Origin: Pseudoalteromonas xiamenensis | GTDB taxonomy: Bacteria > Pseudomonadota > Gammaproteobacteria > Enterobacterales > Alteromonadaceae | Direction: 5' to 3' (one strand) | Assembly (NCBI RefSeq): GCF_042431545.1 | Contig: NZ_JBHLYX010000001.1 | Length of the DNA stretch: 64,000 nt | Shown here: positions 8,334-16,617 of the stretch, piece by piece | Position numbering within the stretch: the stretch's first letter is position 1 | Layout of the letters: each line of letters opens with the position of its first letter | Notes under the pieces: generated by a model | What the model saw: the letters and a program-made list of their open reading frames with translations, nothing else | Databases searched by the model: none | Told to the model about the DNA's origin: nothing | Program-made: the position numbers and the translations under genes

Positions 8334-9038
8334 TTACCATGCACTCGGAACAAACAAATAGCCTTTACCCCAAATGGTTTTAATTTTTTCAGGGTTTTGA
8401 GGGTCGTCATTAAACTTTTTGCGCAGTGCAGAAATAAGGACATCAACGCTTCGGTCCAGGCCATCGTATTCTCGGCCTTTAGTGGCTTTGAACACCGCAT
8501 CTCGAGAGAGTACTTCACCTGCATTAGAGGCTAAAAACGAAAGGAGTAAGTATTCTGATGTGGAAATATTGATTTCCTCACCTTTTAACAGCACTTTACG
8601 AGCCTCGGTATCAATAGTAAGTCCGCCAACGGCAATGGTTTTATTGTTGCTTTTAAGCGGTTCATGTTCAGCCGCTGGACGCATAGACGATTTAATTCGG
8701 GCGAGCAAAGCACGAGGTCTTACGGGTTTGATAATGTAATCGCTGGCACCCACTTCGAGGCCGATGACTTCGTCCATTTCTTCGTCTTTAGCAGTCATCA
8801 TTAAAATTGGTTTGTGATAAAACTGACGCAGTGAACGACACACACTAATACCATCTTGACCTGGCAACATGACATCAAGCAGCACAATATCTGGATTTAG
8901 TTTCTTCACTTCTTCGACTGCAAGGTCACCTCTTGGACAACAAAAGGTCTGATAGCCTTGATTGGTGAGATACTCCGCAACCCACTGAGCGAGTGAAGCG
9001 TCGTCTTCTACAAGTAAAATCGTGCCGTAGTTTTCCAT
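8334..9038 (-). CDS. RstA-like OmpR-family response regulator
   Basis: A 234-residue regulator with an intact receiver: acidic cluster EDD at 11-13, phosphoacceptor Asp55 in LLDVMLPGQDG, Thr in MMTAKDEE, Lys in IIKPVRP. It is followed by a winged-helix DNA-binding domain ending KTIWGKGYLFVPSAW. The start at 9038 is decided by the junction with the upstream DUF3019 gene. That gene's TAA and this ATG share one base (TAATG), with GGAG ahead, so translation is probably coupled. Two longer in-frame starts up to 9086 lie inside the DUF3019 gene. It pairs with the kinase at 7015-8316. Confidence 0.93.
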   Translation of the reverse strand: MENYGTILLVEDDASLAQWVAEYLTNQGYQTFCCPRGDLAVEEVKKLNPDIVLLDVMLPGQDGISVCRSLRQFYHKPILMMTAKDEEMDEVIGLEVGASDYIIKPVRPRALLARIKSSMRPAAEHEPLKSNNKTIAVGGLTIDTEARKVLLKGEEINISTSEYLLLSFLASNAGEVLSRDAVFKATKGREYDGLDRSVDVLISALRKKFNDDPQNPEKIKTIWGKGYLFVPSAW

Positions 9039-9445
9039 TAAAAAAGTCTCCATCGACGTTTCTTTTGCCGGTTCGTATAAACCCACTGTACCTGAATTTC
9101 TGCAGTTGCGACAGTGTGACCAGACTGCTGATTGATGAGTTCATAGGATTGCGTTTCGGTTTCATTAAATTCAAACCAAATCAGCGTTTTTAATTGATTC
9201 TCCCAACACCCAATGAGCTGTTCCGTTTCCGTGTTACGAATACAGTATGAACTTGCTTCTGGAGATTGCCATTGGAACGTCACTTCAGTGTAGCAAGGCC
9301 GTCCTTCGCGAAGCGCAACACAGATGTTTGGTTGTACTTCGAAAAGCGGATCGGAAACAGACAACGAAGTATTGTCCGCTTTTGCTTGCGGAAGAATAAA
9401 CAGAGACAAGACCCAGATTTTTGTCGGGATCCACTTAAAAGACAT
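9038..9445 (-). CDS. DUF3019 family secreted protein
   Basis: A 135-residue protein with an N-terminal signal sequence (IWVLSLFILPQAKA, cleavage likely near residue 23). A compact beta-rich domain follows with four cysteines (VCVALREGRPC-like ICVALREGRPCY, SYCIRN, IGCWEN), which could form two disulfides in the periplasm. It matches DUF3019 as known next to MipA/OmpV proteins and RstAB-like systems in Shewanella and Alteromonadales. It overlaps the mipA-like gene by 11 bases upstream and the regulator by one base downstream, so it is tightly co-transcribed. The function is unknown. A periplasmic accessory to the sensor kinase is inference. Confidence 0.8.
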   Translation of the reverse strand: MSFKWIPTKIWVLSLFILPQAKADNTSLSVSDPLFEVQPNICVALREGRPCYTEVTFQWQSPEASSYCIRNTETEQLIGCWENQLKTLIWFEFNETETQSYELINQQSGHTVATAEIQVQWVYTNRQKKRRWRLF

Positions 9446-10265
9446 AACGGATGCCTACCTTGGCTTTATGCTGATAAGGTTGCTCTACAAGCGGACTGTC
9501 CCCAATTCCACTTGAAAACCAAGTTGTAAGCCAGCCGCCTAAAAAGACCCAATGTCGACTGAGCGGATACTCTGCATGAAACTCAAATTGCATCGCAAAA
9601 GCATTTGATGCTTCAAAGACGGGACGAAATGCCCGGGCCTCTTCTGGCGTGACACCAAAATAGTAATTTGTATACGTTTTAGGGTAGTAACTCAGACCTA
9701 CACCACTGCGAAACTCCCAGTTTTTCCATGGCCTAATGTGACTTATAAACGTTGAAACAATTAAACTTTGATGCGCACCCGCAATGTCGTGCAATATTTC
9801 GAGGTTAAGTTGAGTGTCTCCATTCGTCCGAGTAAGGCGAAGGCCTGCGTCGTAATCGGCTTGGCGTGGAGTGATACCCTCTAATTCTTTAATTAGTGGT
9901 CCAGAATAAATTGCACCACCGTATTCATCAAAACCGGACTGTAATTGCACGGCAATAATGTCCAAAGTCCAGGGCTCTGAGTTAAATAGCTTGTAGCCCA
10001 ATACCGCACCGCCGGTCAGTTGGCTTTGATCAAAATCGAGATAGAAATCGTTGTATGAAAGGGCTAGGTTGACGTTAAATTCGAGACCATTGTTGTCGTT
10101 TTCCAAACCAACAAGAAAGGGTGCTTCGTGGTAGTACTCTGCGCCAAACGTCCAGTCCCACAAAAAGCCATCGCTAGAGTCTAAATTATTGTCGGCGTAC
10201 AAGCGATTGGAAGCTTGGCTTGTAAAAGCCATGAGTAGAAATAAAAGACTAAATAAACGGAGCAA
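9435..10265 (-). CDS. MipA/OmpV family outer-membrane protein
   Basis: A 276-residue beta-barrel protein with a signal peptide (LFSLLFLLMAFTSQAS). It carries alternating amphipathic strands rich in Tyr/Trp and ends in a C-terminal strand KAKVGIRYVF with terminal Phe, the usual Bam recognition ending. The family motifs GAEYYHEAPFLVG, LALSYNDFYLDFDQS and DYDAGLRLT fit MipA/OmpV. The start is TTG at 10265, because the only later ATG would destroy the signal peptide. The ribosome site is weak. It is the first gene of the four-gene envelope operon. In relatives the family is a scaffold for murein enzymes or responds to antibiotics and osmolarity. The exact role here is not shown. Confidence 0.85.
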   Translation of the reverse strand: MLRLFSLLFLLMAFTSQASNRLYADNNLDSSDGFLWDWTFGAEYYHEAPFLVGLENDNNGLEFNVNLALSYNDFYLDFDQSQLTGGAVLGYKLFNSEPWTLDIIAVQLQSGFDEYGGAIYSGPLIKELEGITPRQADYDAGLRLTRTNGDTQLNLEILHDIAGAHQSLIVSTFISHIRPWKNWEFRSGVGLSYYPKTYTNYYFGVTPEEARAFRPVFEASNAFAMQFEFHAEYPLSRHWVFLGGWLTTWFSSGIGDSPLVEQPYQHKAKVGIRYVF

Positions 10266-10449
10266 AATGAACAGGCCTATAGGTCGAGCGATTTAACTTG
10301 TCCATTGTAAACAATGTCTTGTTTTTGGGTTGTAAAAAAATGTAAGAGGTCGTGTCACTCGGAAAGTGAATAAAGATTTAAGTGGGCGTTTACGCGAGAG
10401 AGGTAATTTTAAAGAGGAGAATGGTCTTCTCCTCTTCGATGAAATGAAA

Positions 10450-11253
10450 TTACTTAACGTTGATTTTATCAATAAGTAATTTCGAGAGCTGCTTTTGCAT
10501 ATCCGCAGTTAGCGCACTCACTTCGGTTTCATTACACGCGCCACTTTGTTTTTGAAGTGGTGAAATGACGTCTTTAACGACATACTTTGGCACTTTTACT
10601 TGGGTTGAGCTTCGTGATTTTCGGGCTTCTTCTGTATTTTGTGACTCAACGAATTCCATCACTTGTTGCTCGTTTGATACTTGTTGTTCTTTACTAATTT
10701 GGAAGCGCAAGGGCTGGGCTTGGTAACTTGCTGAGTCAATGGATGCCTTTGCAAACCACACGACATCCGAGGATTTTTGGTGTGTTAAGCGCATGCTGAC
10801 AGACGCTAGAATAGATTTACATTCCATCTGCTGTGGTATGGAACTTAATACTTCAAGGCGTTCTGCGTTACCCGAAACTTGCAACTGATATAGGCGGTCT
10901 TTTGCAAATTCCAAATCAAGTTGGTGAAGTGTGAGCACGTAATGCCCTTGGTTGCCATCAACGATTTTCAACCCTTTGGCTGTTAAGTTTGACACGATAA
11001 AGTCCTTTAACGTGTCCGTTAAGCTGACTTTACTTGCACTTAAGCTCACAGTATCGCCACGTGCAATAGGATGAGCTGGCAGTTGTACGGATTTTACGCG
11101 CGCACTTTCAACAGGGGTGTTGTAAGCGACTTCGTATACACGCTTCGCCAAAGGCGGCTTTTTTGGAATAGCCATTAATGGAGCCGGCTTTTGAGTCAAT
11201 TGACAGCCAGAAAGCAAAAGCATCGCTAAAATTAAACTAAACCGAAAGGTCAT
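10450..11253 (-). CDS. hypothetical lipoprotein
   Basis: A 267-residue protein with a lipoprotein signal peptide (MTFRFSLILAMLLLSGC, lipobox LLSGC, acylated Cys17). The residue after Cys is Gln, so it would be sorted to the outer membrane. The start at 11253 is preferred over the frame from 11313 because it gives a clean signal peptide and has AGGCGGA upstream. After a proline-rich linker there is a mixed alpha/beta region and a charged glutamine-rich segment (SKEQQVSNEQQVMEFVES). No known domain is recognised. It is divergent from the serine hydrolase gene, with about 96 bases between the chosen starts. Confidence 0.75.
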   Translation of the reverse strand: MTFRFSLILAMLLLSGCQLTQKPAPLMAIPKKPPLAKRVYEVAYNTPVESARVKSVQLPAHPIARGDTVSLSASKVSLTDTLKDFIVSNLTAKGLKIVDGNQGHYVLTLHQLDLEFAKDRLYQLQVSGNAERLEVLSSIPQQMECKSILASVSMRLTHQKSSDVVWFAKASIDSASYQAQPLRFQISKEQQVSNEQQVMEFVESQNTEEARKSRSSTQVKVPKYVVKDVISPLQKQSGACNETEVSALTADMQKQLSKLLIDKINVK

Positions 11254-11349
11254 GCACGTCCGCCTATGAGTTTGAAAAAATGACATTGTACGTGAGAAGT
11301 CTGCAAAGTTCATGTTACTATTGTGTCGAATTGTTTACTGTATCCGAAC

Positions 11350-12519
11350 ATGAAGTATCTGATTTTTATAACTTTACTATTCTCGACTCCACTTTTCGCA
11401 ACAACAAAAATAGCGCCTGCGACAAGTTGGAAACAATTTCTGAGCGACTATTCTAAGCAGGTCGAGAGCAAACTTAAAGCAAAATCGGTACCTGGTGCTG
11501 CTTTGACAATTGTAAGTGTTAGCAATCAAAATTTAGTGAAAGGGATTGGCGTTACACAAATTAAAAACGGTTCGAAGGTCGATATTCATACTCGTTTTCG
11601 TCTTGCATCCGTCTCTAAAACCTTTGCCGGCTCGCTTTCAGCAAAACTTGCGGCGGAAGGAAAATTGAAACTGGATGCTTTAGTATCCGACTATTTGCCG
11701 TACTTTCATGGTTCCAATTATCAAACCTTGCGTGTTTATCATTTGCTTAGCCATTCTAGTGGGTTAGTACCTAATGCTTATGACAATTTAATTGAGTCTA
11801 GAATGCCTTATGAAGACATTAAGGCACGATTGTTAAATGTCGAGGCTATTTGTGAGCCGGGCAAATGTTATGGCTATCAAAATGTGATGTTTAGCCTTGT
11901 TGGTGATGTGATTGCTGCAGCAACGGGCATCAGCTATGAAACATGGATCCGAGATTTCATTTTTGCCCCCTTATCCATGAAAGACGGGGGGATTGGTTAC
12001 GACAATATGGTGCGAGATGACAATTACGCGCTCCCTCACGTTAAGGGTCGCAAGCGATGGCATACGGCAAAACTCAAATCTAACTACTATAAAGTGTTAC
12101 CTGCAGCTGGGGTCAATGCAAGTGCAGCCGATATGGAAAAGTGGCTTGAAGCGCAGTTAGGGTTACAACCGGCGGTGTTGCCACTTGATGGCCTAGTTAA
12201 TCAACGTCGTCCGTATACGTTGACTAAACGGGAATTGCGACGTCGTACATGGCGAAATTTTGTGAATGACGCACATTATGGTTTAGGGTGGCGGATTTAT
12301 GATTTTGACCAAGAAACTATTTATTATCACAGTGGGTGGGTTCAAGGATACCGAACGGATGTGGTGATTATGCCTCGTCTACAGATAGGGTTTAGCTTAT
12401 TGCTGAACGCTGAAGCTGCTGTGTTGAACGAGTTAACGACAGATTTTGTTGAGCAGGTGCTTAAACGAGAACAAGAGTTGAACCGGAATTCGGCTCAACT
12501 CGTAGCAGAAGAAGATTAG
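11350..12519 (+). CDS. serine hydrolase of the beta-lactamase class C / S12 family, secreted
   Basis: A 389-residue protein with a signal peptide (MKYLIFITLLFSTPLFA). Catalytic motifs are visible: Ser87-Val-Ser-Lys90 (SxxK), Tyr-Gln-Asn in CYGYQNVMF (YxN, about residue 175), and His-Ser-Gly in YYHSGWVQGYR (HxG, about 332). It therefore belongs to the penicillin-binding-protein-like esterases, DD-peptidases and class C beta-lactamases, and the substrate cannot be read from sequence. ATG at 11350 gives the signal peptide. Upstream in-frame codons from 11323 have no ribosome site. Its stop overlaps that of the convergent yhbY by four bases. Confidence 0.85.
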   Translation: MKYLIFITLLFSTPLFATTKIAPATSWKQFLSDYSKQVESKLKAKSVPGAALTIVSVSNQNLVKGIGVTQIKNGSKVDIHTRFRLASVSKTFAGSLSAKLAAEGKLKLDALVSDYLPYFHGSNYQTLRVYHLLSHSSGLVPNAYDNLIESRMPYEDIKARLLNVEAICEPGKCYGYQNVMFSLVGDVIAAATGISYETWIRDFIFAPLSMKDGGIGYDNMVRDDNYALPHVKGRKRWHTAKLKSNYYKVLPAAGVNASAADMEKWLEAQLGLQPAVLPLDGLVNQRRPYTLTKRELRRRTWRNFVNDAHYGLGWRIYDFDQETIYYHSGWVQGYRTDVVIMPRLQIGFSLLLNAEAAVLNELTTDFVEQVLKREQELNRNSAQLVAEED

Positions 12520-12809
12520 CGTGGTAGCTGAATTTTCTTATCTGGTGTTTGGCGGAATAGCACTACAATGTGGCCGATAGTCTGAATTTTCACTGCTTTT
12601 GATTCACGTACAATTGCTTCGATCACGAGTTTTTTCATCTCGCGGTCTTCGCTTGGTACTTTAACTTTTACCAGTTCGTGAATGTCTAAAGCGCTGTCAA
12701 TTTCAGCTAATACACCTTCAGTGAGTCCATTCGCACCGAGCAATACCACAGGTTTAAGATCGTGTGCTAACCCTTTAAGGAACTGCTTTTGTTTATTTGA
12801 TAATGTCAT
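12516..12809 (-). CDS. yhbY: ribosome assembly RNA-binding protein YhbY
   Basis: A 97-residue single CRM domain protein that binds pre-50S particles. The family signature is complete: LSNKQKQFLKGLAHDLKPVV, the GANGLTEGV loop (GxxG RNA-binding turn), HELVKVKV and the closing QTIGHIVVLFR. Length equals E. coli YhbY. It is divergent from rlmE, the usual gammaproteobacterial arrangement, with 87 bases between starts. Confidence 0.97.
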   Translation of the reverse strand: MTLSNKQKQFLKGLAHDLKPVVLLGANGLTEGVLAEIDSALDIHELVKVKVPSEDREMKKLVIEAIVRESKAVKIQTIGHIVVLFRQTPDKKIQLPR

Positions 12810-12896
12810 ATTGGTACAATTTACTTTATAAATAGGCTTGAATAATCGTTATTCTACCGCCATCTAAACAATATTACTAATGAGTTAAACGTAAAT

Positions 12897-13526
12897 ATGG
12901 CTAATAAAAAGCACTCTGCAAGCTCGAAACGTTGGTTAAAAGAGCATTTTGATGATCCTTACGTACACGAAGCGCAGCGTAGAGGCTACCGTTCGAGAGC
13001 GGTTTTTAAGCTTGAAGAAATTCAAATCAAAGACAAACTAATTAAATCAGGCATGAATGTGGTTGACCTTGGTGCAGCACCGGGAAGTTGGTCACAGTAC
13101 TTGGCTGAGCAAATTGGTGAACGTGGTGAAGTCATCGCATGTGATATTTTGCCAATGGATCCACTTGCCGGCGTTGCATTTTTACAAGGTGACTTCCGTG
13201 AAGAGGCAGTGCTTAATGCGCTTTTAAAACGCATTGATGGCAAAAACATTGATGTGGTGTTTTCAGATATGGCGCCGAATATGAGCGGAAACATGTCAAT
13301 AGACCAAGCGGGTAGTATGTATTTGGTCGAACTGGCGCTCGACATGTGTCACCAAGTTTTGAAAAAAGATGGTGCATTTGCGGTTAAAGTTTTCCAAGGT
13401 GAAGGTTTTGACCAATTTGTACAAAGCGTGCGCGATTGTTTTAAAACAGTAAAAATCCGCAAGCCAAAAGCGTCAAGACCACGTTCACGTGAGGTGTATA
13501 TAGTGGCGACGGGCTATAAACTGTAG
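12897..13526 (+). CDS. rlmE: 23S rRNA 2'-O-ribose U2552 methyltransferase RlmE (FtsJ/RrmJ)
   Basis: A 209-residue SAM-dependent enzyme that methylates U2552 in the A loop of 23S rRNA during late 50S assembly. It shows the N-terminal SKRWLKEHFDDPYVHEAQRRGYRSRAVFKL block, the SAM motif VVDLGAAPGSWSQYL (about 48-62), the catalytic Asp in VFSDMAPNMSG (about 122) and the Lys in FAVKVFQGEGFD (about 162). These fit the K-D-K-E tetrad, with Lys in the N-terminal block and Glu in SREVYIV. The gene is followed by ftsH 59 bases downstream, the conserved pair. Confidence 0.98.
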   Translation: MANKKHSASSKRWLKEHFDDPYVHEAQRRGYRSRAVFKLEEIQIKDKLIKSGMNVVDLGAAPGSWSQYLAEQIGERGEVIACDILPMDPLAGVAFLQGDFREEAVLNALLKRIDGKNIDVVFSDMAPNMSGNMSIDQAGSMYLVELALDMCHQVLKKDGAFAVKVFQGEGFDQFVQSVRDCFKTVKIRKPKASRPRSREVYIVATGYKL

Positions 13527-13585
13527 TACAGTGAACAAGAGTTTCAAGCAGATTTCATTATAATTGGATTAAAGAGGTTAACTCC

Positions 13586-15508
13586 TTGAGCGATATGGCG
13601 AAAAATCTCATACTCTGGCTGGTGATAGCGGTCGTGCTAATGTCAGTGTTTCAGAGTTTTAACGGTGGCGATCAAATCGATCGTCAAACTAGTTACACTC
13701 AATTTGTCAAAGAAGCACGTAGCGGGGCAATCCGCGAAGTGGTGATTGACCGTGGTACGTTAAGTGTTACCGGTGTGAAGAGCAACGGCGAACGTTTCCA
13801 AACAACAATGCCAATGTATGATCCAGATCTGCTTAATGATCTGTTACGCAATGACGTCAACGTCAAAGGTGTTCAACCTGAAGAACAATCGCTACTCGCG
13901 AATATCTTCATTTCATGGTTCCCAATGTTACTGCTTATTGGTGTATGGATTTTCTTCATGCGTCAAATGCAAGGCGGTGGCGGTAAAGGCGCGATGTCTT
14001 TTGGTAAAAGCAAAGCGCGTTTAATGAGTGAAGACCAAGTCAAAACCACATTTGCGGACGTCGCTGGTTGTGATGAAGCGAAAGAAGACGTAACAGAGTT
14101 AGTGGATTTCCTTCGCGATCCATCAAAGTTCCAAAAGCTTGGCGGTAAAATACCGAAAGGTGTTTTGATGGTGGGTCCTCCAGGTACTGGTAAAACGTTA
14201 CTAGCGAAAGCGGTTGCGGGCGAAGCAAAAGTACCTTTCTTCACGATTTCAGGTTCTGATTTCGTTGAAATGTTCGTCGGTGTTGGTGCATCACGTGTTC
14301 GCGACATGTTCGAGCAAGCCAAGAAAGCAGCCCCATGTATCATCTTTATTGATGAAATTGATGCGGTAGGCCGTAAACGTGGTGCGGGTATGGGCGGTGG
14401 TCACGATGAACGTGAACAAACACTCAACCAGATGCTTGTGGAAATGGATGGTTTCGAAGGTAATGAAGGCATTATCGTTATTGCTGCGACAAACCGCCCA
14501 GATGTACTTGACCCTGCTTTATTACGTCCAGGTCGTTTTGACCGTCAGGTCGTTGTTGGTTTACCGGATGTTCGTGGCCGTGAGCAAATTCTGAAAGTAC
14601 ATATGCGCAAAGTGCCGTTGAATGAAAATGTTGATGCTGCAACGATTGCACGCGGTACACCTGGTTTCTCAGGTGCAGACCTTGCAAACCTAGTTAACGA
14701 AGCGGCATTGTTTGCTGCCCGTGGCAACAAACGTCTCGTCAGCATGGCAGAGTTTGATGCGGCGAAAGACAAAATTATGATGGGTGCTGAGCGTCGTTCA
14801 ATGGTCATGAGCGAGCAAGAGAAAGAAATGACAGCGTACCACGAAGCTGGTCACGCTATTGTTGGTCGCTTGGTTCCTGAGCACGATCCTGTTTATAAAG
14901 TGTCAATTATTCCTCGTGGTCGTGCACTTGGTGTAACGATGTATTTGCCAGAGCAAGACCGCGTTAGTCACTCTAAACAACACTTAGAGTCAATGATTTC
15001 AAGTCTTTATGGTGGCCGTTTAGCTGAAGCGATTATTTACGGTGAAGACAAAGTGACAACGGGTGCGAGCAATGACATCGAACGTGCAACAGAAATTGCC
15101 CGTAAGATGGTCACTCAGTGGGGTTTAAGCACGAAGTTAGGTCCACAGCTTTACATCGAAGAAAGTGGTGAAATGTACATGGGCGGTGGTTCTTCAAGAG
15201 CTACGGCGATGTCAGACGAAACGGCTAAACTTATTGATGAAGAAATTAAATCAGTTATTGACCGTAACTATTCACGCGCAGAGCAAATCCTAAAAGACAA
15301 CATGGATATCCTGCACGCGATGAAAGACGCATTGATGAAATATGAAACGATCGATGCGGCTCAAATTGATGACTTAATGGCGCGAGTTGAAGTTCGCGAG
15401 CCTCGTGACGCTCACGATAAGCGCACGACAAGCAAGCCTTCGTCAAGCAACGAAAATGCAAAGCCTGTTTCAGAAAATACTGAAACCAAGCTTGATGATA
15501 ACCTGTAA
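13586..15508 (+). CDS. ftsH: ATP-dependent zinc metalloprotease FtsH
   Basis: A 640-residue membrane-anchored AAA+ protease that degrades membrane proteins and regulators such as LpxC and RpoH in E. coli. There are two transmembrane segments (about 6-25 and 100-120) around a short periplasmic domain. The AAA domain has Walker A GPPGTGKT near 195, Walker B IIFIDEIDAVG and the SRH with RPGRFDRQ. The M41 protease domain has zinc motif HEAGH near 418. The start is TTG at 13586: AAAGAGG lies eight bases upstream, whereas ATG at 13595 would be 17 bases away. The C-terminal 30 residues are Ser/Asn/Lys-rich and variable. Confidence 0.98.
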   Translation: MSDMAKNLILWLVIAVVLMSVFQSFNGGDQIDRQTSYTQFVKEARSGAIREVVIDRGTLSVTGVKSNGERFQTTMPMYDPDLLNDLLRNDVNVKGVQPEEQSLLANIFISWFPMLLLIGVWIFFMRQMQGGGGKGAMSFGKSKARLMSEDQVKTTFADVAGCDEAKEDVTELVDFLRDPSKFQKLGGKIPKGVLMVGPPGTGKTLLAKAVAGEAKVPFFTISGSDFVEMFVGVGASRVRDMFEQAKKAAPCIIFIDEIDAVGRKRGAGMGGGHDEREQTLNQMLVEMDGFEGNEGIIVIAATNRPDVLDPALLRPGRFDRQVVVGLPDVRGREQILKVHMRKVPLNENVDAATIARGTPGFSGADLANLVNEAALFAARGNKRLVSMAEFDAAKDKIMMGAERRSMVMSEQEKEMTAYHEAGHAIVGRLVPEHDPVYKVSIIPRGRALGVTMYLPEQDRVSHSKQHLESMISSLYGGRLAEAIIYGEDKVTTGASNDIERATEIARKMVTQWGLSTKLGPQLYIEESGEMYMGGGSSRATAMSDETAKLIDEEIKSVIDRNYSRAEQILKDNMDILHAMKDALMKYETIDAAQIDDLMARVEVREPRDAHDKRTTSKPSSSNENAKPVSENTETKLDDNL

Positions 15509-15532
15509 CAAGCGTTAGAATAAGCAATCTTC

Positions 15533-15557
15533 AAAAGCCCCGCTCAGGGGCTTTTTT
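15533..15557 (+). terminator. intrinsic terminator after ftsH
   Basis: AAAAGCCCC and GGGGC (arms 15537-15541 and 15547-15551), loop GCTCA, then TTTTTT. It separates rlmE-ftsH from folP. Confidence 0.9.
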
Positions 15558-15768
15558 ATAGCAAAGCGTTTAATGGAATGAGTTAGGCCATGTTTCATTA
15601 ACACAGTGAAATCGAGTAAACGAAGAGAGCGACATTCTACAAAGCGGTAAGGTGTTGCATATTCTCATTCTACTTACTTAGATGCTGTGTCTTCGTCAGG
15701 TGGCTACAGTACCGAGTATTTGAAAGGTACCTAAACAGGATGTTTACACTTTAGATTTTTAGGTGATT

Positions 15769-16617
15769 ATGTTTACTTTGCAATTACCCCGAGGCAGAAC
15801 TCTTAGCCTCGCACGCCCTATTGTGATGGGCATACTGAATGTGACTCCTGATTCGTTCTCAGACGGTGGCAAGTTCAATCAAATCGACAACGCTGTCAAA
15901 CAGGCGCTTGTACTGCTTGATGAAGGAGCCCAGATTATTGACATCGGTGGCGAAAGTACACGGCCAGGTGCACCTGATGTTTCCCTTCAAGACGAATTGC
16001 AACGTGTCATTCCAGTTGTCAAAGCACTTAGAGCTCTCTCAGATTGTGTTATCTCAATAGACACGAGTAAACCTGAAGTCATGGCGCAGGCAATTGAAGC
16101 TGGTGCTGACATCATTAATGATGTTCGCGCACTTCAAGAAGTAGGCGCTTTAGCGGTGTTGGCTAGGTATCCAGATGTACCAGTTTGCCTGATGCATATG
16201 AAAGGTGCACCAAGAACTATGCAAGTCGCCCCTCAATATGACAACTTATTAGCCGAGATCCAGGCTTTCTTGGAAGCGCGAATTGAAGCCTGTGTTTCAG
16301 CCGGTATTCAACGACAACGAATTATTCTAGACCCCGGTTTTGGCTTTGGAAAAACACTTAAGCATAATTTTGACCTTTTGGGTCAGTTTGAGGCTTTCGA
16401 GCAACAAAAACTGCCAGTGCTAGCTGGATTGTCTCGCAAGTCGATGTTTGGTCAATTATTAAGTCGTGACGCGAATGAGCGATTGGCCGCGAGCCTCGCT
16501 GGCGCCATGTTATGTGCTCAGAAAGGGGCTCATATCATTCGAGTCCATGATGTGAAAGAAACAGTTGATGTTTTAAATGTATTACATGCCGCGTGCAACG
16601 GAGTAGAGCATGAGTAA
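15769..16617 (+). CDS. folP: dihydropteroate synthase FolP
   Basis: A 282-residue folate-pathway enzyme that joins 4-aminobenzoate to 6-hydroxymethyl-7,8-dihydropterin diphosphate; it is the sulfonamide target. Family motifs are present: VMGILNVTPDSFSDGGKF (about 20-37), DIGGESTRPGA (about 60-70), ISIDTSKPEV, IINDVRAL, CLMHMKGAPRTMQ, ILDPGFGFGKTLKHN, LAGLSRKS and the closing IIRVHDVKETVD. ATG at 15769 has AGGTG just upstream, so the GTG at 15763 is probably part of the ribosome site. Its last eight bases overlap the glmM start, so the two genes are translationally linked, the conserved folP-glmM pair. Confidence 0.98.
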   Translation: MFTLQLPRGRTLSLARPIVMGILNVTPDSFSDGGKFNQIDNAVKQALVLLDEGAQIIDIGGESTRPGAPDVSLQDELQRVIPVVKALRALSDCVISIDTSKPEVMAQAIEAGADIINDVRALQEVGALAVLARYPDVPVCLMHMKGAPRTMQVAPQYDNLLAEIQAFLEARIEACVSAGIQRQRIILDPGFGFGKTLKHNFDLLGQFEAFEQQKLPVLAGLSRKSMFGQLLSRDANERLAASLAGAMLCAQKGAHIIRVHDVKETVDVLNVLHAACNGVEHE

